From Pseudomonas spelaei (GTDB lineage: Bacteria; Pseudomonadota; Gammaproteobacteria; Pseudomonadales; Pseudomonadaceae), in assembly GCF_009724245.1 (NCBI RefSeq), contig NZ_WNNK01000037.1, positions 1 to 41,936 of the forward strand: a stretch of DNA of 41,936 bases, written 5' to 3'. The translations under genes and the position numbers were made by a program. Positions 13,383 to 22,277 of the stretch are shown one piece after another. The notes under the pieces are model-generated. The model saw only the letters and a list, made by a program, of their open reading frames with translations. It ran no database searches and was not told the DNA's origin. Within the stretch, counting starts at the first letter, position 1. Each line of letters begins with the position of its first letter.

Positions 13383-16300
13383 TCAATGATTGCCAGGATT
13401 GGCCCGCAAATGCGCCACCTTCTGCTCCAGCCCTTCCCACCCCGGCGCATTCGGTGCAAACCGACCGCGCAGATAAGCCGCCAACTCTGACACCTGGGTA
13501 TTGGACAGGCTGTCCTTGAAGCCAGGCATGTAGCCCAGATCCTTGGTCGCCGGTGAGCTGATGCCCTGCAAGATCACCTTGATCAGATTGTCCGGTTGAT
13601 CGCTGTGCACATTGGTGCTGGCCGCCAATGATGGGCTGACCCCAAACAACTTCGGCCCCAGCCCATCGGCGTGACAGGCCTTGCACGCCCCTTCGAATAG
13701 CCGTCGCCCGTTCGCATTGGGAACCGTTGCAGCGGCAACGACCGGCACCTCGGCAGAGGCATCGCGGTTGAGAGACGCCAGGTAGACCGCCATTGCCCGG
13801 ATATCCGTCTTGGGCAATTTGGCCAGTTCGGTCACCACCGGCCCCATCGGCCCTGTTGCCACGCCGTGGGCATCCGAGTAGCCGGTGCTCAGGTAGGTGA
13901 ACAGTTGATCCTCGGTCCACGGCGTGGGCGCCTTGGACAACCCGTTCAGCGCCGGTGCCTCCCACCCGTCCACCCGGCCCCCAGCGAGGAATGCCGCACC
14001 GCCCTTCTCTGCCCCCATCACGTTACGTGGCGAGTGGCAGGCCGCGCAATGCCCCAACCCATTGACCAGGTAAGCACCGCGATTCCATTGCTCGCTACGC
14101 TGCGATTGCACGGTGATTTCCCCTCGGCGCAAAAACAGCGTATTCCACCCCGCCATCAATGGCCGAAGATTGAATGGAAAACTCATCGCATTGGGTGTCG
14201 GCGCCTGACTCACCGGAGCCTGGGACATCAAGTAGGCATACAGCGCCTGCATGTCTGCATCGTTGATATTGCGAAACGCCGTATAGGGAAATGCCGGGTA
14301 CAAATTGCGCCCATCGCGGCCAATACCGTCACGCATCGCCCGCTCGAACGCCGGGTATGACCAGTTGCCAATCCCGGTCTTCACATCCGGAGTGATGTTG
14401 CTGCTATAGAGGGTGCCGAACGGTGTGTGCATCGCCAGGCCGCCTGCGTTGGTCGCCCCACCCGGCGCCGTGTGGCACACCGCGCAGTCTCCGACTGCCG
14501 CCAGTAAGCGCCCGCGCTCCAGGGTGGCCTTGGACCAGGTACCGGCGCTGGGCGGCACAATCGGCGCGATTTCTCCGTGGAATGGCCAGGCGGTGGCGGC
14601 CATGCCCAGCACCGCACCAAAGGCTGCGAACAACGAGCCAAACAACCATTTCCTGCGTTTTCCCGGTGATTTGGCGGGCTCGCCCAAAGCGCCTGCATTC
14701 AGCGCCGCCAGCACCCGCTCGGGGGTAATCGGCAACTCGCGAAAACGAATCCCGGTAGCGTCATAGATCGCATTGGCAATCGCCGCTGCGCTGGGTACCG
14801 ACGCCGACTCACCTGCGCCCATCGGCGGCTGGTCCTGGCGCGGCATCATCAGCACGTCGATCTGCGGCACCTCAGGAAAGGTCAGGATCGGGTAACCGCC
14901 CCACTCCTTGCTCGCCACGGTCGACTCTTCAAACGTCACCCGTTCTTTGAGTACGCGGCTGGTGGACTGGATCACATTGCCGTGGATCTGGTGCTGTACT
15001 CCCGCCGGGTTGATCATCATCCCCGAGTCGTGGCCGATCACGACCCGCGTGACCGAGACATCGCCGGTCTGCTTGTCGATGGCCACATCCGCCACCCACG
15101 CCGCCCAGGCCGCGCCAAAGCCAGGGAACTTGCTGTGGATATAGCGCGCGTAGGCAAACCCCCGGCCCCGCAGCAGATGATCCTCGTTAGCGGTTTGCAT
15201 TGGCGCCGTGCGCGGTGCCCAACCCGCGCGCTCGGCAGTGGACTTCACCAGATCGATAGCGCGCTCGTCCCTGAGATAACGCAGGCGGTACTCCACCGGA
15301 TCAACACCCGCCGCGAAGGCCAGTTCGTCGATATAGGATTCATGAGCGAAGGTGTTGGGCAGTGCCGACACCCCACGCATCCACGAGGCGCGGACAATCG
15401 GCGCCATGTCGTTGATGGTCACGCGCATGTTTTCAATGTCGTAAGGCGGGATCGAGGTACGGTCGCCCATCTCGAACATCGCCGACACCGGCTCCACCCG
15501 GCCGGTCAACAACAGCGCCAAGGTCGGCGCACCGTTGGATGGGTAGCTGGTTTCGAAATCATAAGCGGCGATACTGCCATCGGCATTCAGCCCGCCGTCG
15601 ACATCCATCAACTGCGCAGTGCCCTTGGGCTCCCACAGGTGTTCCTGCTCACGGGTCAGTTGCACCCGTACGGGCTTGCCCACTGCACGGGACAACAGCA
15701 AGGCGTCGGCACACACATCGTCGGCGCAATTGCGGCCGTAGCAACCGGCGGCCTCCATGCGGATCACCTCGATCGATTCTTCCGCACACTCCAGCAACCA
15801 AGCCAGATCGGCCCGCAGCAGGTGCGGGTTCTGGCTACCGGACCAGACCCGACTGCCCGTCGGCTGATAATCCGCCACGCCACAGGATGGACCGATGGAA
15901 CCGTGCATCTGATACGGCCACAGGTAGGTGCGCGGCATACGCTGAGCAGCTGCGGCCAGGGCTTCGTCGACGCTGCCTTGATCGAGCACCGTGCGGCGTA
16001 CTCTCGGGTTATCGCGAATGGCCTGCTCGACATCGCTCAAGTCCACCAGCGTGTGGTTCCACGGCTTCCAATGAACCTGCAACGCCTCGGCAGCCTTGAT
16101 CGCCTGTTCTTCGCGCAGTGCGACCACGCCAACAAAATCGCGGATCACCACTACCGCGACGACCCCTGGGATATGGGCAATGGACGACTCATCCACACTC
16201 AACAGGCTATTGCCCACAAAGTCACCGCAATCCAACCCGGCATAGGGCGGGCGTACGACCCGACCGTGGAGCATGTCCGGCACGCGCATGTCATGGACGT

Positions 16301-16919
16301 AAGTCAACTCGCCGGTGGCCTTGGCGGGGATATCCACCCGAGCAGCGCCCTTGCCCACCAGCCGATAATCGCCGAAAGCCTTGAGCGGTGCATCGCCAGA
16401 AATACGCAACTCATCATGTTCGCCGTGCACCAGTTGGCCGTAGGTGGTCGTGCGCCCGTCTTCGGCGCGAATCACCCCGGCGTCGACCTTCAAGCTATCT
16501 GCCGCAACATCCCAGCGCCGGGCTGCTCGTGCCAATAGGAAGCGTCGGGCTTCGGCGGCCGCGTTACGCAACGGAATCGCCGAAATCTGCAACGTTGCAC
16601 TGGCGATGGTCGCACCTTGGTTCGGCGCTCGCTCGGTGTCGCCGAGTACCATGCGCACCTGCTCCAGGGTCAGGTCCAGTTCTTCAGCGACGATCTGCGC
16701 CAAGGAGGTGCGAATGCCGGTGCCCAGGTCGACGTGGCCATTGAAGGCATAAACCAAGCCGTCGTCATTCACCGCGATAAACAGTCCCAACTCCGTGGGC
16801 TTGACCGTCGGTGTACCGCCTTTGGCCACCGGCCCCGACGGTGGCAACACGTCATCGACGACCAACAGGACGCCGGCCTTGGCCAGCCATTGGTCGCGGG
16901 AAGGGATTGGGTCTGTCAT
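13383..16919 (-). CDS. nicB: Nicotinate dehydrogenase subunit B: molybdopterin domain fused to tri-heme cytochrome c
   Basis: A 1178-residue protein (ATG 16919, close to P. putida NicB in length). Residues about 1-750 are the xanthine dehydrogenase-type molybdenum subunit, with the active-site glutamate in PPMGAGES (about 701). A single transmembrane helix follows at about 757-780, preceded by KRRK. Three c-type heme motifs then follow: CAVCH (about 810), CAACH (about 960) and CKACH (about 1078). With NicA it hydroxylates nicotinate to 6-hydroxynicotinate and passes electrons to the respiratory chain. There is no N-terminal signal peptide. The topology suggests a cytoplasmic catalytic half and a periplasmic heme half. 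nicA lies 16 nt upstream. Confidence 0.95.
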   Translation of the reverse strand: MTDPIPSRDQWLAKAGVLLVVDDVLPPSGPVAKGGTPTVKPTELGLFIAVNDDGLVYAFNGHVDLGTGIRTSLAQIVAEELDLTLEQVRMVLGDTERAPNQGATIASATLQISAIPLRNAAAEARRFLLARAARRWDVAADSLKVDAGVIRAEDGRTTTYGQLVHGEHDELRISGDAPLKAFGDYRLVGKGAARVDIPAKATGELTYVHDMRVPDMLHGRVVRPPYAGLDCGDFVGNSLLSVDESSIAHIPGVVAVVVIRDFVGVVALREEQAIKAAEALQVHWKPWNHTLVDLSDVEQAIRDNPRVRRTVLDQGSVDEALAAAAQRMPRTYLWPYQMHGSIGPSCGVADYQPTGSRVWSGSQNPHLLRADLAWLLECAEESIEVIRMEAAGCYGRNCADDVCADALLLSRAVGKPVRVQLTREQEHLWEPKGTAQLMDVDGGLNADGSIAAYDFETSYPSNGAPTLALLLTGRVEPVSAMFEMGDRTSIPPYDIENMRVTINDMAPIVRASWMRGVSALPNTFAHESYIDELAFAAGVDPVEYRLRYLRDERAIDLVKSTAERAGWAPRTAPMQTANEDHLLRGRGFAYARYIHSKFPGFGAAWAAWVADVAIDKQTGDVSVTRVVIGHDSGMMINPAGVQHQIHGNVIQSTSRVLKERVTFEESTVASKEWGGYPILTFPEVPQIDVLMMPRQDQPPMGAGESASVPSAAAIANAIYDATGIRFRELPITPERVLAALNAGALGEPAKSPGKRRKWLFGSLFAAFGAVLGMAATAWPFHGEIAPIVPPSAGTWSKATLERGRLLAAVGDCAVCHTAPGGATNAGGLAMHTPFGTLYSSNITPDVKTGIGNWSYPAFERAMRDGIGRDGRNLYPAFPYTAFRNINDADMQALYAYLMSQAPVSQAPTPNAMSFPFNLRPLMAGWNTLFLRRGEITVQSQRSEQWNRGAYLVNGLGHCAACHSPRNVMGAEKGGAAFLAGGRVDGWEAPALNGLSKAPTPWTEDQLFTYLSTGYSDAHGVATGPMGPVVTELAKLPKTDIRAMAVYLASLNRDASAEVPVVAAATVPNANGRRLFEGACKACHADGLGPKLFGVSPSLAASTNVHSDQPDNLIKVILQGISSPATKDLGYMPGFKDSLSNTQVSELAAYLRGRFAPNAPGWEGLEQKVAHLRANPGNH

Positions 16920-16935
16920 GGTTATCGATCCACGT

Positions 16936-17412
16936 TCAAGGCATTTGCCGGGCGGCACGCAGCACCGCCCGGAGGATTTCGATATGGGTGCCGCAACGGC
17001 AGAGATTGGCCGAGAGTTCGTTGCGGATCTCGGTTTCGCTGGGGTGCGGATTACGGTCGAGCAAGGCCTTGGTGGTCATGATCATGCCGTTGAGGCAATA
17101 ACCACACTGCGCGGCCTGTTCGTCGATAAAGGCTTGTTGCACCGGGTGCGGCGCCTCGCGAGTGCCCAGGCCTTCCAGGGTGACAATCTCGCGACCAGCA
17201 GCGCCGGACAGCGGAAATACGCAAGCCCTGGCCGCCACACCATCAATAATTACCGTGCAGGCGCCACACTCCCCCAGGCCGCAGCCGTACTTGGGGCCGT
17301 TGAGTTGCAGGTCATTGCGCAGGATCAGCAACAGCGGCGTATCCGCCATCGCGCTGACCTCTGTGGTGTGGCCATTGACCTCAAGCGCTACCGTGATGTG
17401 CTGGCTGATCAT
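16936..17412 (-). CDS. nicA: Nicotinate dehydrogenase subunit A (2Fe-2S)
   Basis: A 158-residue small subunit with two [2Fe-2S] clusters. The plant-type cluster uses C44-x4-C49-x2-C52-x11-C64, and the second uses C103-x2-C106 with C138-x-C140 (LCRCG), as in the xanthine dehydrogenase family. It carries electrons from the molybdenum site of NicB to its hemes. It is first in the nicAB operon. The 165-nt leader holds a repeated 20-bp motif (17432-17451 and 17503-17522) that is a candidate repressor site. Confidence 0.95.
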   Translation of the reverse strand: MISQHITVALEVNGHTTEVSAMADTPLLLILRNDLQLNGPKYGCGLGECGACTVIIDGVAARACVFPLSGAAGREIVTLEGLGTREAPHPVQQAFIDEQAAQCGYCLNGMIMTTKALLDRNPHPSETEIRNELSANLCRCGTHIEILRAVLRAARQMP

Positions 17413-17431
17413 TCGCTTCGCCCATTGCAGT

Positions 17432-17522
17432 TGGTGAAGTACTCACTACATGAAACAGCCGTGAAAAAAGTCGCGCACGTGGGGTCTCGCGACACACTTG
17501 ACTGGTGAAGTGGTTACTACAT
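17432..17522 (-). promoter_or_regulatory. Duplicated operator-like motif upstream of nicA
   Basis: TGGTGAAGTACTCACTACAT (17432-17451) and TGGTGAAGTGGTTACTACAT (17503-17522) differ at three positions and are 71 bp apart in the same orientation. The first contains the inverted half-sites GTGA and TCAC. They lie in the nicA leader, so a NicS or NicR operator pair allowing looping is a reasonable inference. Confidence 0.5.
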
Positions 17523-17540
17523 CAATGCAGAGCAAGAACG

Positions 17541-17564
17541 ATGCCAGCCCGAGGCAGCTGGCAT
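17541..17564 (-). terminator. Hairpin after nicR
   Basis: ATGCCAGC (17541-17548) pairs with GCTGGCAT (17557-17564) around an 8-nt loop, 13 nt after the nicR stop on the leftward strand. The T-run on that side is weak (CGTTCTT), so efficient termination is uncertain. It separates the nicXR and nicAB units. Confidence 0.5.
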
Positions 17565-17577
17565 TTTGGGAGGCGTT

Positions 17578-18048
17578 TCAGTCTTGTGGATCGTCAATCA
17601 TCTTGCGCAGCAAAAACAGCACTGCCACGCGCTCGGCGGGGTTGAGGTTGCTCAGGGTCAGTTCGGTAATCTGTGCCGCGCAAGGCACGGTTTGCTGTAC
17701 CAGAGCGGCGCCGGACTCGGACAGATCGACCACCACTTTGCGCTTGTCCTGTGGGTCCGGCACCAGGGTAATCAGCTCTCGGGCCTTCAAGCGTTCAACG
17801 ATACCGCGGATGGTCGCCTGGTCGACGGCGGTGGCCTTGACCAGCTCTGTCAGCGAACTTGCGCCATGATCGCGCAGCGCACACAAGGTGACGAACTGCA
17901 CGGCGGTGAGTTGGGAGTCACCGACATTCTGCTGAAAAATCGCCAGGTGGCGCTGATAGGCCTTGCGCAGCAGGTGGCCAACTTGTTCAGAGAAAACATA
18001 GGAATCAGGCACGGCGGGCTCGACAGGCGATGAACGATGGACAGGCAT
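17578..18048 (-). CDS. nicR: MarR-family repressor NicR
   Basis: A 156-residue MarR regulator. The winged helix-turn-helix spans about residues 55-120 (FVTLCALRDHGASSLTELVK, ATAVDQATIRGIVERL, then the DPQDKRKVVVDLSE wing). In P. putida NicR represses the nicC and nicX promoters and is released by 6-hydroxynicotinate. It follows nicX on the same strand, matching the nicXR unit known there, with a REPIN inserted between. The start is uncertain: ATG 18048 gives a usual MarR length, ATG 18084 adds 12 residues, and neither has a clear ribosome site. Confidence 0.88.
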   Translation of the reverse strand: MPVHRSSPVEPAVPDSYVFSEQVGHLLRKAYQRHLAIFQQNVGDSQLTAVQFVTLCALRDHGASSLTELVKATAVDQATIRGIVERLKARELITLVPDPQDKRKVVVDLSESGAALVQQTVPCAAQITELTLSNLNPAERVAVLFLLRKMIDDPQD

Positions 18049-18103
18049 GATGGCGGGGATACGGGTTGGACTCAAGGTGCTCATTGACGGAACCGAGTCA
18101 AAC

Positions 18104-18193
18104 TGTGGGAGCTGGCTTGCCTGCGATGACGGAGTCACAGGCGATATCTCCAGCGACTGACACACCGCTATCGCAGGCAAGCCAGCTCCCACA
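18104..18193. repeat. REPIN, second REP family (GTGGGAGCTGG type)
   Basis: Inverted arms at 18104-18127 and 18170-18193, each containing TGGGAGCTGGCTTGCCTGCG, are separated by 42 bp. The arm sequence differs from the 13278 REPIN (GCTGG and CCTGCGAT in place of GCGGG and CTCGCGAAT). It lies between nicX and nicR, where it may set differential mRNA stability of the two. Confidence 0.9.
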
Positions 18194-18201
18194 TTAGGTC
18201 T

Positions 18202-19254
18202 TCAGCGTGCCAGGGAAGCTGGCGGCGCCACCACATCTCCACCCATCACCACCGCCTCATCATCGAGGTAGACATCACAATTGCGCAGCGGAATATCCAT
18301 ATGGCACGGCGTCTTGCGTGTCCCGCCAACCTCGGTATTCGGCCCGGTGGAAAACAGGAAGTTGCCGTAAAACGCCCGGGCATCCATGCACATGCCGTCA
18401 TTCTTGTCGTGCAAACCCATGGCCGTCCACTGCGCCCGCGGCTGCAAGCCCCAGCCGATATGCGAGATGCCGTACACCTCGGGATCATTGAAGTACTTCA
18501 TGTAGTCGCGCAGGTATTCAGCCTCGAAACCACCGTGAATCCTGGTGATGAAACCCTTCTCGATCTCCAGGGTGATCTTCTCCCGGGCGTAGGTCTTGAA
18601 CGGCAGCAGAATGTCACCAACGTCCAGTACCAGCACGCCTTCGGCGGTTTGTTCGTTAGGCCAGGAAAACAGGAAACCGCTGGGCCAGTGGTCCCAGCGT
18701 CCGGGCTCATCGGCAAAACCGTACTCGGTCACGGACGGATATTGCCCCAGGGCCGCCCGAAAATCGCTGCCGGCGCGGGACTTGACGTGGATCGAGCGGG
18801 CCTTTTTCAGCACCTGTTCGGCGGCCAGCACGCGCACCTTGTCTTCCTCGGTGGGCAGCATTCGTGCCAGCACTTCTGGTGGCTCCACGGCCAGCAAAAT
18901 GCGCGTGCCGGTCTTGAGGATCTGCTCTTGCTCCGGCGAGTGCAGCAACATCATCGTATCGACAATCAGGTCCGCCGCTTCCAACGCCCGTTGCGCCGCG
19001 ATATTGCCGGTGAGCGCGGTGTCGCCGCAGTAAGCCGTCATGTCGTTGCCCATGGCCTTGGGGTGGTTGAACGACGGTAACTCCACCGCATACACCTTGG
19101 CCCCCAGGCGCTGCGCCGCATCCATCGCGGCGCGCACGGTGCGCGGGTCGGAATAATGGCTCTTGAGCACGGCGACGCTCTGGGTCGGATCGACCTTCGA
19201 CAGCTTCAACACGTGCTCGAACATCTGGGTCAGTTCGCAATCACTCACCGGCAT
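18202..19254 (-). CDS. nicX: 2,5-dihydroxypyridine 5,6-dioxygenase
   Basis: A 350-residue iron dioxygenase that opens the ring of 2,5-dihydroxypyridine to N-formylmaleamate. ATG 19254 has AGGAGA upstream. With this start the iron ligands fall at H265 (SHIGWG), H318 and D320 (CHMDIP), exactly the numbers I know for P. putida NicX, so both start and function are secure. It is divergent from nicC across a 307-bp regulatory region and followed by nicR. A longer in-frame start at 19281 is rejected. Confidence 0.96.
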   Translation of the reverse strand: MPVSDCELTQMFEHVLKLSKVDPTQSVAVLKSHYSDPRTVRAAMDAAQRLGAKVYAVELPSFNHPKAMGNDMTAYCGDTALTGNIAAQRALEAADLIVDTMMLLHSPEQEQILKTGTRILLAVEPPEVLARMLPTEEDKVRVLAAEQVLKKARSIHVKSRAGSDFRAALGQYPSVTEYGFADEPGRWDHWPSGFLFSWPNEQTAEGVLVLDVGDILLPFKTYAREKITLEIEKGFITRIHGGFEAEYLRDYMKYFNDPEVYGISHIGWGLQPRAQWTAMGLHDKNDGMCMDARAFYGNFLFSTGPNTEVGGTRKTPCHMDIPLRNCDVYLDDEAVVMGGDVVAPPASLAR

Positions 19255-19561
19255 TTCCCGTCTCCTCAGGTGCCGCACCAAGTTCAGGCATCGCGCTTCA
19301 CTCTAGTGCATTTTTATAGCGTATACGCCAATTAACAACGATGAAACCTGAATTATTCATGGACTGCAAGCATCATCAAAAAACGTTACCAATAGAAACA
19401 AACCCAATAGAACAAGGACAATATCGGTTAAACAGGATAAATATGGCCAAAATTATGATTTTTTCATTGTGGGCTTTTCATTTGAAAAAATGAGCGTATA
19501 CACTTTAAAAACCTGCAGGCAGACGCCGCCGACAATCATTCGAACAAGAGGACCACGCCCC
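19255..19561. promoter_or_regulatory. nicX-nicC divergent promoter region with GCGTATAC palindromes
   Basis: This A+T-rich spacer holds the perfect palindrome GCGTATACGC (19319-19328) on the nicX side, next to a leftward TATAAA. A second copy, GCGTATACAC (19494-19503), is on the nicC side and lies in the 17-bp spacer of TTGAAA (19482-19487) and TTAAAA (19505-19510). One motif per promoter, each overlapping the promoter core, fits repression by NicR. That assignment is inference. Confidence 0.6.
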
Positions 19562-20695
19562 ATGCCAAGCACTCAAAAAATCGCAATCGTCGGCGCCGGC
19601 CTGGGCGGTGCCGCCGCTGCCACCCTGCTGCAACAAGCCGGTTTCGACGTGGACATTTACGAGCAGGCACCGGAGTTTTCCCGCCTGGGCGCCGGGATCC
19701 ATATGGGTCCCAACATCATGAAAATCTTCCGCCGCATGGGCATTGAAAAGCAGCTGGACCTGATGGGTTCCCACCCCGACTTCTGGTTCAGCCGCGACGG
19801 CCAGACCGGCGATTACTTGTCACGCATCCCGCTGAAAGACTACGGCGCCTCTTACATCACCGTGCACCGTGGTGACCTGCATGCGTTGCAGATGTCGACC
19901 ATCAAGCCCGGCACCGTGCACTTCAACAAGCGCCTGGAAACCCTGGAAGAAACCGACACCCAGGTACGCCTGACCTTCGCCGATGGCGAGGTGACTTATG
20001 CCGACATCGTGATCGGCGCCGACGGTATCAACTCGCGCATTCGTGAAGAATTGCTCGGTGCGGAAAAACCGCTGTACAGCGGCTGGGTCGCCCACCGTGC
20101 ATTGATCCGTGGCGATCAACTGGCCAAGTACGATTTGAAGTTCGAAGACTGCATCAAATGGTGGACCGAAGACCGACACATGATGGTCTACTACACCACC
20201 GGCAAGCGCGACGAGTACTACTACGTCACCGGCGTGCCGCACCCGGAATGGGACTTCCAGGGCGCGTTCGTCGACAGCAGTCGCGAAGAGATGTTCGAAG
20301 CCTTCCAGGGCTATCACCCCACCGTGCAGGCATTGATCGAATCCACGCAAAGCGTGACCAAATGGCCGCTGCGTAACCGCAACCCGTTGCCGCTCTGGAG
20401 CCGTGGTCGCCTGGTGTTGCTGGGCGACGCCTGCCATCCGATGAAGCCACACATGGCCCAGGGCGCCGGCATGGCCATCGAAGACGCCGCGATGCTGACC
20501 CGCTGCTTGCAGGAAGTCGGCCTGAGCGACTACCGCACCGCGTTCGAACTGTATGAGGCCAATCGCAAGGAGCGCGCCTCCCGCGTCCAGGCGGTGTCCA
20601 ACGCCAACACCTGGCTGCGCACCCAGGAAGATCCCGCCTGGGTCTACGGCTATGACCTCTACGCCCAGCCACTGAAATCGGGGGTGGCGGCGTGA
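19562..20695 (+). CDS. nicC: 6-hydroxynicotinate 3-monooxygenase
   Basis: A 377-residue class A flavin monooxygenase. It has the FAD Rossmann motif GAGLGG (11-16), H47 in GAGIHMG, the GADGINSR motif (152-159) and the second FAD motif LLGDACHPMKPHMAQGAG. C197, H206 and Y210 appear to match the active-site Cys/His/Tyr set of P. putida NicC with a 5-residue offset. It decarboxylates and hydroxylates 6-hydroxynicotinate to 2,5-dihydroxypyridine. ATG 19562 is the conserved start; an in-frame 19469 start is rejected because the promoter lies there. It overlaps nicD by GTGA. Confidence 0.95.
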   Translation: MPSTQKIAIVGAGLGGAAAATLLQQAGFDVDIYEQAPEFSRLGAGIHMGPNIMKIFRRMGIEKQLDLMGSHPDFWFSRDGQTGDYLSRIPLKDYGASYITVHRGDLHALQMSTIKPGTVHFNKRLETLEETDTQVRLTFADGEVTYADIVIGADGINSRIREELLGAEKPLYSGWVAHRALIRGDQLAKYDLKFEDCIKWWTEDRHMMVYYTTGKRDEYYYVTGVPHPEWDFQGAFVDSSREEMFEAFQGYHPTVQALIESTQSVTKWPLRNRNPLPLWSRGRLVLLGDACHPMKPHMAQGAGMAIEDAAMLTRCLQEVGLSDYRTAFELYEANRKERASRVQAVSNANTWLRTQEDPAWVYGYDLYAQPLKSGVAA

Positions 20696-21498
20696 GTACC
20701 TTTCTCTACGGCGGCAACGTCCAGGCCAATGGCATTCGCCAGCACTACCTGCGCTATGGCGGCAAGGGTCCGGCGCTGATCCTGATTCCCGGCATCACCA
20801 GCCCGGCGATCACCTGGGGCTTTGTCGCGCAACGCCTGGGCATGCATTTCGACACCTACGTGCTGGACGTGCGTGGTCGCGGCCTGTCCGCAACCGGCCC
20901 CGAGCTGGACTACAGCGCCGACACCTGCGCCGATGACATTGGCGCTTTTGCCGACGCCTTGAAACTCGACAACTATCACCTGGTCGGCCACTCCATGGGC
21001 GCGCGATTCGCGGTACGCAGCGCAGTGCGCCATCCAGAGGGTGTCAACCGTGTGGTGCTGATCGACCCGCCGGTCTCTGGCCCTGGTCGTCGTGAATACC
21101 CAAGCAAACTACCGTGGTACGTCGACTCGATCCGCCAGTCGCTGATCGGCATGGATGCAGAGGCGATGCGCGCCTTCTGTGCCACCTGGACCGAAGAACA
21201 ACTGCAACTGCGCGCCGAATGGCTGCACACCTGCTACGAACCCGCCATCGTGCGGGCCTTCAACGATTTCCACGACGTGGATTTCCACCAGGACCTGCCC
21301 CACCTCAAGGCCCCTACCCTGTTGATCGTGGCCGGGCGCGGCGGCGTGATCGAGCCCCAGGACATCGCCGAAATCCAAGACCTGCAACCATCGATCAAGG
21401 TGGCCCACGTCGCCAACGCCGGGCACATGATTCCCTGGGATGACCTGGAAGGCTTCTTCCACGCTTTCGACGATTTTCTTGGCCCGCGCCTGAACTGA
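20692..21498 (+). CDS. nicD: N-formylmaleamate deformylase
   Basis: A 268-residue alpha/beta hydrolase. The catalytic triad is S101 (GHSMGA), D125 (LIDPP) and H245 (NAGHMIP), the same positions known for P. putida NicD. It removes formate from N-formylmaleamate to give maleamate. The GTG start at 20692 overlaps the nicC stop (GTGA), so the pair is coupled. Confidence 0.95.
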   Translation: MSTFLYGGNVQANGIRQHYLRYGGKGPALILIPGITSPAITWGFVAQRLGMHFDTYVLDVRGRGLSATGPELDYSADTCADDIGAFADALKLDNYHLVGHSMGARFAVRSAVRHPEGVNRVVLIDPPVSGPGRREYPSKLPWYVDSIRQSLIGMDAEAMRAFCATWTEEQLQLRAEWLHTCYEPAIVRAFNDFHDVDFHQDLPHLKAPTLLIVAGRGGVIEPQDIAEIQDLQPSIKVAHVANAGHMIPWDDLEGFFHAFDDFLGPRLN

Positions 21499-21513
21499 AT
21501 AATGGAGACCACC

Positions 21514-22266
21514 ATGCTCAAGCCTTACCGCATCGGCCAGATCGTGCCGAGCTCCAACACCACCATGGAAACCGAGATTCCGGCGATGCTCACTGCACGC
21601 CAGTTGATCCGCCCGGAGCGCTTCACCTTTCACTCCAGCCGCATGCGCATGAAGCAGGTACGCAAGGAAGAACTGGCGGCGATGGATGGCGAGTCCGATC
21701 GTTGCGCCGTTGAACTGTCCGATGCCAAGGTCGACGTGCTGGGCTACGCCTGCCTGGTGGCGATCATGGCGATGGGTCTGGGTTACCACCGCCATTCCGA
21801 ACAGCGCCTGCGCAAGGCCACCGCCGATAACGACGGCAACGCCCCGGTGATCACCAGTGCCGGCGCGTTGATCGAAGGCTTGAAAGTGATGGGTGCCAAA
21901 CGCATCGCCATCGTCGCGCCCTATATGAAGCCCCTGACCGAACTGGTGGTGGATTACATTCGCGAAGAAGGCTTTGAAGTCGTGGACTGGCGCGCCCTGG
22001 AGATCCCCGACAACCTCGAAGTGGCCCGCCACGACCCGGCCAACCTGCCGGCCATCGTCGCTGGCATGAACCTGGAAGGCGTCGACGTTATCGTCCTGTC
22101 AGCCTGCGTGCAGATGCAGTCGCTGCCAGTGGTGGCCAAGGTCGAAGCGCAAACCGGCAAACCGGTGCTCACCGCCGCTATCGCCACCACCTACGCCATG
22201 CTCAAGGCCCTGGACCTGGAGCCCATCGTTCCCGGCGCCGGTGCCTTGTTGTCGGGCGCTTACTGA
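21514..22266 (+). CDS. nicE: Maleate cis-trans isomerase
   Basis: A 250-residue Asp/Glu racemase-type protein with two catalytic cysteines, C80 (LGYACLVAI) and C198 (LSACVQMQ), one per half of the pseudosymmetric fold. It isomerises maleate to fumarate, the last step of the pathway. ATG 21514 with GGAG upstream is chosen over 21502. It is between nicD and nicF in the operon. Confidence 0.94.
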   Translation: MLKPYRIGQIVPSSNTTMETEIPAMLTARQLIRPERFTFHSSRMRMKQVRKEELAAMDGESDRCAVELSDAKVDVLGYACLVAIMAMGLGYHRHSEQRLRKATADNDGNAPVITSAGALIEGLKVMGAKRIAIVAPYMKPLTELVVDYIREEGFEVVDWRALEIPDNLEVARHDPANLPAIVAGMNLEGVDVIVLSACVQMQSLPVVAKVEAQTGKPVLTAAIATTYAMLKALDLEPIVPGAGALLSGAY

Positions 22267-22277
22267 GGAACCGCGCG

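Noticed and set aside
14982..16538. 518-codon open frame antisense to nicB
   Set aside because: Shadow of a recognised molybdenum enzyme gene; no ribosome site or domain pattern.
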